NCBI GenBank assembly: GCA_965227645.1
Contig: OZ245773.1
Location: 5,208,001 to 5,272,000 of the forward strand
Source of the DNA: Flavimaribacter sp024343425
Lineage (GTDB): Bacteria; Pseudomonadota; Alphaproteobacteria; Rhizobiales; Rhizobiaceae
Direction: 5' to 3'
DNA: 64,000 nucleotides
The notes beneath the pieces are model-generated. The model saw only the letters and a program-made list of their open reading frames with translations, was not told the DNA's origin and searched no databases. Of this stretch, positions 15,022 through 21,963 are shown one piece after another. Position 1 is the stretch's first letter. Every line of letters starts with the position of its first letter. The position numbers and the translations under genes were made by a program.

Positions 15022-16967
15022 CAGGTATGGCTTCATCCATTTGGCTCCCCCTCTTCGGGCTCTTCTACGTCACGGTAATGCTGTACTGGGTGCGGGTGTC
15101 GTCGACCTCTTCGTTATCCGGCGACGGCTTCTTTTCCGCTGGGCATGCTCTCTCGCCGTGGATCTCGGCTCTGGTCATCGCCGGCGCCAGTATGACCGGA
15201 TGGTTCGTGCTTGGCGGCAGCCAGCAGATTGCCGCTCAAGGTTTCCAGATGCCGGTGCTGATCGTCGGCGGCGTACTGCTCGCGCTGCCCGGCACTCTGT
15301 TCTTCAAGCGGCTGTGGTTCATTGCCGAGAGGATGCGCGTCTCGTCGCAGGCGGAGATCTTTTGCGTTTATTATCACAGCGCGTTCCTCGTCGTCGTTTC
15401 GGTGGTGGTGGCTCTTATTTTTGCGCTGGGTTTCGCCGGTTTGCAGATTCGGGTCGTCGCCGGTTTCATCGAACTGATGACGGGCGGCGCGGTCAGCCGA
15501 TTGTCGGCAAGCGTCGTGCTTGGGTTCATCTTGTTTGCTGGCGCCGGGATCGGCGGCATGCGCGCGATCGGCCTATTCGGCGTGATCCAGACGGTTCTCG
15601 CCTTCGCCGGCATCGTCGCGCTTTCCGGTTTCGCGCTGATCTGGAGCGGTGGTTTTGCTGCATTGAATGCGGGCCTCCTCGAGCTTTCGGCGAGTGACCC
15701 ATCGGCAGGGCTGTTTACGGTCAATGGCGTGATCCGATTCACATCCGGCCTGGGCCGCGGCGGCGAGTTGGCGAACGCCAATACAGCGCTCGCCAATCTC
15801 AGCTTCGCCTGCGCTTTGATGGGATTCCAGGCTAGCCCGCTTATCATCAAGCTTGTCCTCTCCACTCGAAGCCCCAATGGTATTGCGGCTGGTCAGACAT
15901 GGGTGACGGCCGGCTTCTTCGGTGCGATCATCGCCTTCTGCATCGCGCTCACCGGGGCCGCCGGCCTCGTCGATCGCGACCTCGCGCTCGGCGGTTTGTT
16001 TTCAGCGCTGCAGACTGGTTCGCCCTGGTTCGCGGCCTGGATCTTCATCGGGGTCGCGGCCGGCGTGCAGCTCCTCGCCGGGTTGGCGCTATTCGTTGCG
16101 GGTGAGGGGCTGATTCGACATGTTTACCGGCCGTACTTTCATTCCCGGTTGAGCAAGCAGGGCGCGGTGACTCTGACCCGCATTGCGATTGCGGTTCTCG
16201 CTGTGCTTGCCATGCTGATGGAGAACCTGACGCCTGTGACGCTGTCGGCGCTCGCGGCACTCGCATTACCGATGGCCTTCCAGCTTTGGACCCCGCTCCT
16301 CGGGGTAACCTGGCTACCGTGGATCACCCGGCCGGCGGCCGCCACAGGCGTTGGATTCGGCATAGCCGGCGTTCTGCTGACCGAGCCGCTCGGCTACCAG
16401 GTTTTGTCCTTCTTCGGGCTTGAACTACCCTGGGGGCGCTGGCCTTGGACGATCCACTCGGCGCTGTGGGGCATGGCCGCCAACGTGGCGGCTGTCCTGA
16501 TTATCTCCGCGATCACCAACCGCAACGCGCTGGGGTCAGAAGCCCGTGAAATCCGCCAGCTCTTTTCTGGCCCACTGTCGACGTCGGACAAGGCGCGGGG
16601 ATTGCGGTCTACCGCTTGGTCGGTAACGCTCGCCTGGTTCTTCCTCGCCGTCGGTCCGGGATTGATCTTCGGCAATGGCGCCTTCGTGGTGATGGGTGAT
16701 AGTGGAGCGATCTGGCTTCTCGGCATGCCCTCACTCTGGGCCTGGTCGCTCGCCGCCTGGGTTTCAGGTCTTGGGCTGATCTGGTTTCTCTCCTACAAGA
16801 TGGAAATGGCGAGCCCCGTCCATGTCGCCGTTCCACCCTACGAGCCACCGTTGCGTCTGAAGAAGGACACGTCCGCCGAGGAGCAGGAGCGGTTGCGCTC
16901 TCTCATCCTTACGGGCGCTGTCGGCTTTGCGCTGGCGGTCTTGATCGCATTCAGTTTCGGGGGCTGA
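15018..16967 (+). CDS. sodium:solute symporter-family-like transporter
   Basis: A 649-residue integral membrane protein with about 14 hydrophobic segments. The start at 15018 overlaps the previous stop (ATGA). Residues near 30-60 (SGDGFFSAGHALSPWISALVIAGASMTGWFVLGG) have the SSF-family TM1 layout of an unwound, Ser/Gly-rich helix, and the LeuT-fold continues with RVSSQAEIFCVYY. The C-terminal third has two extra helices and a charged loop. SSF proteins use sodium to import small organic solutes or act as sensor input domains; no kinase or output domain is attached here. It could import the linear hydroxy-acid or semialdehyde related to the pathway. The family assignment is good and the substrate is unknown. 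Confidence 0.75.
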   Translation: MTGMASSIWLPLFGLFYVTVMLYWVRVSSTSSLSGDGFFSAGHALSPWISALVIAGASMTGWFVLGGSQQIAAQGFQMPVLIVGGVLLALPGTLFFKRLWFIAERMRVSSQAEIFCVYYHSAFLVVVSVVVALIFALGFAGLQIRVVAGFIELMTGGAVSRLSASVVLGFILFAGAGIGGMRAIGLFGVIQTVLAFAGIVALSGFALIWSGGFAALNAGLLELSASDPSAGLFTVNGVIRFTSGLGRGGELANANTALANLSFACALMGFQASPLIIKLVLSTRSPNGIAAGQTWVTAGFFGAIIAFCIALTGAAGLVDRDLALGGLFSALQTGSPWFAAWIFIGVAAGVQLLAGLALFVAGEGLIRHVYRPYFHSRLSKQGAVTLTRIAIAVLAVLAMLMENLTPVTLSALAALALPMAFQLWTPLLGVTWLPWITRPAAATGVGFGIAGVLLTEPLGYQVLSFFGLELPWGRWPWTIHSALWGMAANVAAVLIISAITNRNALGSEAREIRQLFSGPLSTSDKARGLRSTAWSVTLAWFFLAVGPGLIFGNGAFVVMGDSGAIWLLGMPSLWAWSLAAWVSGLGLIWFLSYKMEMASPVHVAVPPYEPPLRLKKDTSAEEQERLRSLILTGAVGFALAVLIAFSFGG

Positions 16968-16991
16968 CGGCCCGCAATACGGGAGAAGGCT

Positions 16992-18149
16992 ATGAACCCA
17001 TTTACTTTCAACACTTCGAAGTCGATCCAGTTCGGCGTTGGCGCCCTCAACAGGATTGGCGACTTGGTCAAGGCGCAAATTGGCGAGCGGGTGATGCTGG
17101 TAACTGACCCCGGCATGATGTCGACCGGCATCATAGACCGGACGCTGCAAATTCTCGCTTCTACTGGCGTCTCGGTGGAACTGTTCAAGGATGTTGAGGC
17201 CGACCCTCCGGAAGCCGTTATCCAGAAGGCGGTCGAGCAAGCCAAAGCGGCCGATATCCCCGGGGTCATCGGTCTGGGTGGCGGGTCGTCGCTGGACGTC
17301 GCGAAGCTTGTGTCACTTCTGGCGTTCGGCAGTGAAAACCTGAAGGATGTCTACGGTGTCGACAACGCCAAAGGACCGCGGCTGCCTCTCATCCTTGTGC
17401 CGACCACATCCGGCACCGGATCGGAAGTCACGCCAATCTCGATCGTTACGACCGGAACTAACGAGAAAATGGGCGTGGTCTCGCCAGTCATCCTGCCCGA
17501 TATCGCGCTTCTGGATCCCGAACTCACTTACGGACTGCCGGCCCACGTCACGGCGGCAACCGGCATCGACGCCATGGTGCATGCCATTGAGGCTTTTGCC
17601 TCCGCGAGCGCCAATAACAACCCTCTTTCGCGCATGCTAGCCACTCAGGCGTTAACGCTGATGGGCCGGTCAATTCTCAAGGCGGTCCATGAGGGTTCGG
17701 ACGCCGAAGCGCGGTCGGACATGCTGCTCGGCTCCATGCTCGCCGGACAGGCCTTTGCCAATTCTCCGGTGGCGGCCGTTCACGCGCTCGCCTATCCGCT
17801 GGGCGGGCACTTTCATATCCCGCACGGATTGTCGAATGCGCTCGTTCTTCCGCATGTGCTGCGCTTCAACGTTGTCACATCACCGCAGCCCTATGCCGAA
17901 CTTGGACCCTATGCCTTTCCCGATCTGTCAAAATTCGAGGGTCAGGAGCGCGCGGCAGCATTCTGCGACCGGCTAGCGGATTTATCCCGTGATTGCGGAC
18001 TTCAGCCAAATCTAAGGGCGATGAACATTCCCGAGGATATCCTCCCCAGACTCGCATCGGACGCGATGAACCAGACCCGGCTTCTGGTGAACAATCCCCG
18101 CCCGTTGACCGAAGCCGATGCATTGGCAATTTACCGCGCCGCCTACTGA
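16992..18149 (+). CDS. iron-containing alcohol dehydrogenase (BlcB/AttL-like, 4-hydroxybutyrate dehydrogenase candidate)
   Basis: A 385-residue type III, metal-dependent alcohol dehydrogenase. The nucleotide-binding GGGSSLDVAK is at 96-105 and the TSGTGSE motif at 139-145. Metal ligands are Asp193 and His197 (GIDAMVHAIE), His264 (AAVHAL) and His278 (IPHG). It belongs with the lactonase and the aldehyde dehydrogenase: in Agrobacterium BlcB oxidises 4-hydroxybutyrate to succinate semialdehyde, which BlcA oxidises to succinate. It begins 25 bases after the symporter and is followed at 26 bases by the aldehyde dehydrogenase. GGGAGAAGG lies before the ATG. The enzyme family is certain; the substrate follows from context. 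Confidence 0.92.
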   Translation: MNPFTFNTSKSIQFGVGALNRIGDLVKAQIGERVMLVTDPGMMSTGIIDRTLQILASTGVSVELFKDVEADPPEAVIQKAVEQAKAADIPGVIGLGGGSSLDVAKLVSLLAFGSENLKDVYGVDNAKGPRLPLILVPTTSGTGSEVTPISIVTTGTNEKMGVVSPVILPDIALLDPELTYGLPAHVTAATGIDAMVHAIEAFASASANNNPLSRMLATQALTLMGRSILKAVHEGSDAEARSDMLLGSMLAGQAFANSPVAAVHALAYPLGGHFHIPHGLSNALVLPHVLRFNVVTSPQPYAELGPYAFPDLSKFEGQERAAAFCDRLADLSRDCGLQPNLRAMNIPEDILPRLASDAMNQTRLLVNNPRPLTEADALAIYRAAY

Positions 18150-18175
18150 CAGACGGCTGAAGAAAGGACCTAGTC

Positions 18176-19627
18176 ATGACACTCAACCTGTCCGATCCGT
18201 CCCTGCTCGAAACCCGCGGTTTTCTCTACGGGGAATGGGTCGAGGGATCGAAGACCTTCGCGGTTACAAATCCGGCAACTGGAGAAAAGATCGCCGATGT
18301 CGCCGACCTGACCGCTGACGACACGAGGAAGGCAATCGATGTTGCCTATGAGGCGCAGAAGGAATGGCGGTCGAGAACCGCCAAGGAGCGCTGCGCGATC
18401 CTTCTGAAGTGGAACGACTTGATGTTGGAAAATCAGGACGACCTCGGCAAGATCCTGACGGCCGAGATGGGCAAGCCCCTTGCGGAAGCCAAGGGCGAGA
18501 TCGCTTATGGGGCGTCGTTCATCCAGTGGTTTGCCGAAGAAGGCCGCCGCGTCTATGGCGACGTCATCCCTGGTCACCAAATGGACAAGCGTATCGTCGT
18601 CATCAAGCAGCCGATCGGCGTCGTCGCCTCGATAACGCCGTGGAATTTCCCCAACGCCATGATCGCCCGAAAAGTCGCCCCGGCGCTCGCCTCCGGTTGC
18701 ACTTTCGTGGCCCGGCCCGCCAAGGAAACCCCGCTGTCAGCCATCGCCATGGCGGTGCTCGGTGAGCGTGCCGGCATACCCAAGGGTGTCCTGTCGATGA
18801 TTCCGGGCACCGATTCCAAGGGAATTGGCGGCGAAATGTGCTCGAACTCGAAGGTGCGAAAGCTCACTTTCACCGGTTCGACCGAGGTGGGTCGCATCCT
18901 GATGAAGCAGTGCGCCCACGACATCAAGAAGCTTTCGCTCGAACTTGGCGGCAACGCGCCGTTCCTGGTGTTCGACGATGCCGATCTCGACAAGGCGGTG
19001 GAGGGCGCGATGATCGCCAAGTACCGCAACTCTGGACAGACCTGCGTATGCGCCAACCGCATATTCGTGCAGAGCGGCGTGGCCGCGGCGTTTGCCGAGA
19101 AGCTCGCTGCCGCCACCGCCAAGCTCAAGGTCGGAGACGGCATGGACGACGGCGTGCAGATCGGTCCGCTGATTGACGAGGCAGGTCTCGAAAAGGTCGA
19201 AGATCATGTGAAGGACGCAGTCGGCAAGGGCGCCAGGGTGATTGTTGGCGGTAAGCGCTCGGACTTGGGCGGCACTTTCTTCCAGCCGACGGTGCTGACG
19301 GGCGTGGCCAAGGGGATGAAGGTTCTCTCTGAAGAAACCTTTGGACCGGTTGCGCCGATCATCTCGTTCGACACGATCGATGAAGGCATCGCGCTCGCCA
19401 ACGACACCGAGTTCGGCCTCGCCGCCTACTTCTATGCGCGCGACATCTCTACCGTCTGGAAGGTGGCCGAGGAAATCGAAAGCGGCATGGTCGGCATCAA
19501 CACCGGCCTCGTCTCGACAGCTGAGGCACCCTTCGGCGGCATCAAGTCCTCGGGTCTCGGCCGCGAAGGCTCGAAATACGGCATCGAGGACTTCCTTGAG
19601 ATCAAGTATCTTTGTATGAGCGTCTGA
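18176..19627 (+). CDS. NAD(P)-dependent succinate-semialdehyde dehydrogenase-type aldehyde dehydrogenase (BlcA/AttK-like)
   Basis: A 483-residue aldehyde dehydrogenase of the GabD subgroup. TPWNFP gives Asn157, LELGGNAP gives the general base Glu256, and NSGQTCVCANR gives catalytic Cys290 with the neighbouring second Cys that GabD-type enzymes use for redox control. One residue is unusual: the cofactor-binding segment reads VARPAKETP, with Arg180 where most relatives have Lys. It is the last gene of the operon and converges on the integrase 165 bases away. With the lactonase and alcohol dehydrogenase it completes lactone to hydroxy-acid to semialdehyde to succinate. Confidence 0.93.
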   Translation: MTLNLSDPSLLETRGFLYGEWVEGSKTFAVTNPATGEKIADVADLTADDTRKAIDVAYEAQKEWRSRTAKERCAILLKWNDLMLENQDDLGKILTAEMGKPLAEAKGEIAYGASFIQWFAEEGRRVYGDVIPGHQMDKRIVVIKQPIGVVASITPWNFPNAMIARKVAPALASGCTFVARPAKETPLSAIAMAVLGERAGIPKGVLSMIPGTDSKGIGGEMCSNSKVRKLTFTGSTEVGRILMKQCAHDIKKLSLELGGNAPFLVFDDADLDKAVEGAMIAKYRNSGQTCVCANRIFVQSGVAAAFAEKLAAATAKLKVGDGMDDGVQIGPLIDEAGLEKVEDHVKDAVGKGARVIVGGKRSDLGGTFFQPTVLTGVAKGMKVLSEETFGPVAPIISFDTIDEGIALANDTEFGLAAYFYARDISTVWKVAEEIESGMVGINTGLVSTAEAPFGGIKSSGLGREGSKYGIEDFLEIKYLCMSV

Positions 19628-19792
19628 CGGCTAAAGGCTTCCCGATGTGATGGAAACCAACCAAAACACCGAAGGCATGTATTACTCGCTCACGCTGCCG
19701 CTTGGAAAAGGATTTGGAGATCGGTGCGTGCAAGGGATTTAAACCTACCGACCATGGCAGATGCGTTCGCCGGAACAGATTGGCATTTTCAT

Positions 19793-21007
19793 TCACTTCA
19801 ACGAAGACAATACATGCGCTTCCCATGCCATCATCATGTCTCGGCGTTGATCCAGCAGATCGCTGCGGTGGTATGCTGCTTCGGTGGCATTGGGAATTGT
19901 ATGTGAAAGAGCCCGCTCGGCCAGTTCCCGTCGATATCCGTTTTCCGACGCCCAATCCCGGAAAGACGACCGGAAACCGTGCGCGGTTGCTATTCGGCCG
20001 GAGACGTCACTTTCAACATTCCAGTCTCTGAGCAGCTTTGTCAGCGTCATATCACTAATCATCGTTCCGTTACGCGATGGAAAGACCAAAACACCATCAT
20101 ATTGACTGGACATTTGTTTCGAGATGATCTCGCTGCATCGCGGCGTCAATGGAACACGGTGTTCCGTTCTCGTTTTCATCCGGATTGCCGGAATGGTCCA
20201 GATCGCCGATTCCAGATTGACCTCCGTCCATGCCATCCCTCTGATCTCACCCGACCGTGCAGCAGTCAAAATCAGAAGCTCGAGCATTGCTTTTCCAACA
20301 GATGAACTTCCACTTCGAATGCGATCGCGGAGGAGCACGGGAACATTGCGCCATAGCACAGCAGGATGATGGACCACACGGGACGTTTTGCCGGGTTTAC
20401 GCGGGAGGAGCTGCGTGACGATGGAGACAGGACTTGCGATAATGAAGTCCTGAGCCGCGCACCATTTCATGACCGTGTCGCAGCGCTGACGAACTCTCGA
20501 TGCTGTTTCCGGTTTCGACAGCCAGATCGGACGAAGCGCATCAGCGAAATCGTTGGCTTTCAATTCATTGACAGCCTTGTTTCCAATAAAGGGAAAGACA
20601 TAAGTCTCGAGTGTGGTTAACCATTGGTCGGAATGCTTCCTGTTGCGAAACCCGTCCCTGATCTGCGTGTGGACTGCGCGTGCTGCGGTTTCGAAGGTTG
20701 GCATTGTCTGTGTCAAACGAAGGGATTCGTCCGCAAGTCGCCGTTCCTCAATCGGATCGACCTTTCGGCTGAGCAGATCCCTGGCGTCGAACGCCGCTCT
20801 TCGTGCCTGCGCGATTCCCACTTCGGGATAGGCGCCCAGACCCATATCGCGGCGCTTGCCCGTAAGAGGCGAAACGAACCGGAGGATCCATTTGCCATGT
20901 CCCCTGGAACTCGAAGGAAAGAGATACAGGCCCCGAACCGTGCCATCCGCAATGGCTTTGTCCCCAGCCTTTATGTTCCTTGCTCTGGCGTCGTTTAATC
21001 TGGCCAT
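19793..21007 (-). CDS. tyrosine recombinase / integrase (phage P4-type, arm-binding domain)
   Basis: About 404 residues from ATG 21007; a GTG at 21022 would add five residues. The N-terminal DUF4102-type arm-binding domain (residues 1-85, including GLGAYPEVGIAQARRAA) is followed by a core-binding SAM-like domain and then the catalytic domain. Arg (TAARSGEIRGMAW), His-Arg (HGFRSSFRDWA), His (ERALSHTIPN) and Tyr (EAAYHRSDLLDQRR) of the catalytic set are all present, so it looks active. Such integrases usually sit beside their attachment site with the N-terminus nearest to it, and repeats and a hairpin lie directly upstream. It probably belongs to the element that carries the lactone/opsin cluster. 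Confidence 0.92.
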   Translation of the reverse strand: MARLNDARARNIKAGDKAIADGTVRGLYLFPSSSRGHGKWILRFVSPLTGKRRDMGLGAYPEVGIAQARRAAFDARDLLSRKVDPIEERRLADESLRLTQTMPTFETAARAVHTQIRDGFRNRKHSDQWLTTLETYVFPFIGNKAVNELKANDFADALRPIWLSKPETASRVRQRCDTVMKWCAAQDFIIASPVSIVTQLLPRKPGKTSRVVHHPAVLWRNVPVLLRDRIRSGSSSVGKAMLELLILTAARSGEIRGMAWTEVNLESAIWTIPAIRMKTRTEHRVPLTPRCSEIISKQMSSQYDGVLVFPSRNGTMISDMTLTKLLRDWNVESDVSGRIATAHGFRSSFRDWASENGYRRELAERALSHTIPNATEAAYHRSDLLDQRRDMMMAWEAHVLSSLK

Positions 21008-21040
21008 CTGATCTGGACCCACATTCAGCCCATCAAAAAC

Positions 21041-21101
21041 ATTGAGATATATTGAGATTGAATGATACCAAAAAGGAGTTAGGTAACAATCAATATATTG
21101 A
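21041..21101. repeat. ATTGA repeats upstream of the integrase (candidate arm/regulator sites)
   Basis: ATTGAGAT occurs at 21041-21048 and again at 21051-21058, and the perfect palindrome TCAATATATTGA is at 21090-21101. They lie in an AT-rich stretch 30-95 bases upstream of the integrase start, where integrase arm sites or an excisionase/repressor operator would be expected. Confidence 0.4.
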
Positions 21102-21159
21102 AAAAACGTGGTGTTTTATTGAGTCGTGAGCCTCAGTGAGACTGGATGCTTCCGATTTA

Positions 21160-21180
21160 TGGCGGACCCCCTCTCCGCCA
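21160..21180. other. candidate attachment core resembling a tRNA-Ser 3' end
   Basis: TGGCGGA (21160-21166) and TCCGCCA (21174-21180) form a perfect 7-bp stem around CCCCCTC. The right part, CCCTCTCCGCCA, resembles the 3' end of alphaproteobacterial serine tRNAs, common integration targets for this integrase class, but no tRNA body is present. It may be the left- or right-end attachment core or simply a hairpin. Confidence 0.35.
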
Positions 21181-21231
21181 TTCAAGCATAAATATCATAT
21201 ACATAGGGAAATTTTCAGGATCAGGGCGGGT

Positions 21232-21361
21232 TCTGGCTTTGTTTCGGGAATTCGGGGTTCGCGGGAGGAATCCGGCTCGTTTCGGGTTTCAGGCCTTTTT
21301 GGTGCGTCTGGGTTTGTTTCGGGAAATCTCCGTTTCAGCGTATCTGGGTTTGTTTCGGGAA
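21232..21361. repeat. four degenerate direct repeats with 36-39 bp period
   Basis: TCTGGGTTTGTTTCGGGAA at 21307-21325 recurs exactly at 21343-21361, with variants at 21232-21250 (one change) and 21271-21289 (several changes). Starts are 39, 36 and 36 bases apart. The period is divisible by three, and the reverse strand reads an open frame with repeated FPETNPD units, so a short coding repeat is possible. It separates the integrase region from the glnQ stump. Confidence 0.6.
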
Positions 21362-21490
21362 AAGCGGATTCTGTCATTCATAGCGCTGTTTTTCACAGTG
21401 AAATACGCGTTTTCAGGGTGTCGCTATATAGCATAGAAGCGGAAAAATTGCAGCAGCAATGTTCTCTATCTGTTTCCAAAACTCAAATCG

Positions 21491-21787
21491 ACGCGGGCAA
21501 CTATCACCCGCGCTCTTGCGATGAAGCCGAAAGTCCTGCTTTTCGACGAGCCGACGTCGGCGCTCGATCCGGAACTGGTCGGAGAGGTGCTTCAGGTTGT
21601 GCGCGACCTCGCCAACAGCGGCATGACGATGGTCGTGGTCACGCACGAAGTCGGATTTGCGCGCGAGGTGGGGGACCAGCTCGTTTTCATGGACGAGGGG
21701 GTGATTGTCGAACGCGGAGATCCGCGCGAAATGATCGCCGCGCCGAAAAATCCGAGAACCAGAGAAATCCTCTCACGCGTCCTTTGA
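21491..21787 (+). pseudogene. 3' stump of a polar amino-acid ABC transporter ATPase (GlnQ/HisP type)
   Basis: The frame reads RATITRALAMKPK, then the Walker B LLFDEPTSALDPE, the H-loop VVVTHEVGFAREVGDQ and the family ending FMDEGVIVERGDP. This is the last 40 percent of a GlnQ-type ATPase; the Walker A half and the signature are missing, replaced upstream by repeat DNA. It is therefore a truncated remnant, cut by whatever rearranged or inserted to its left. Expression of a functional protein from ATG 21521 is unlikely, since no nucleotide-binding P-loop remains. It is useful as the right boundary of the foreign segment. Confidence 0.8.
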
Positions 21788-21963
21788 GCGGCGCGGGCCC
21801 CGCTTCATGATGCGAAAGGCGGGCCGATCGGGGACGACATCTCCTGTTCATTCACTCCATGATCCGCCATCAATGCCATCGCGACGATGCACATCTGAAA
21901 TGCAGTGACTGCAGCCTGTGCTCAAGAGGCTCCCACCCGCTTCGTCCAAAAGACCGGATGTCG

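Noticed and set aside
21160..21180. A full tRNA-Ser gene at the integrase border
   Set aside because: Only the last bases resemble a serine tRNA; no acceptor 5' strand, anticodon or T arm could be found in the preceding 90 bases.
21232..21361. CRISPR array
   Set aside because: The repeats are degenerate, spacing leaves only 17-20 bases between units, and no cas genes are present.
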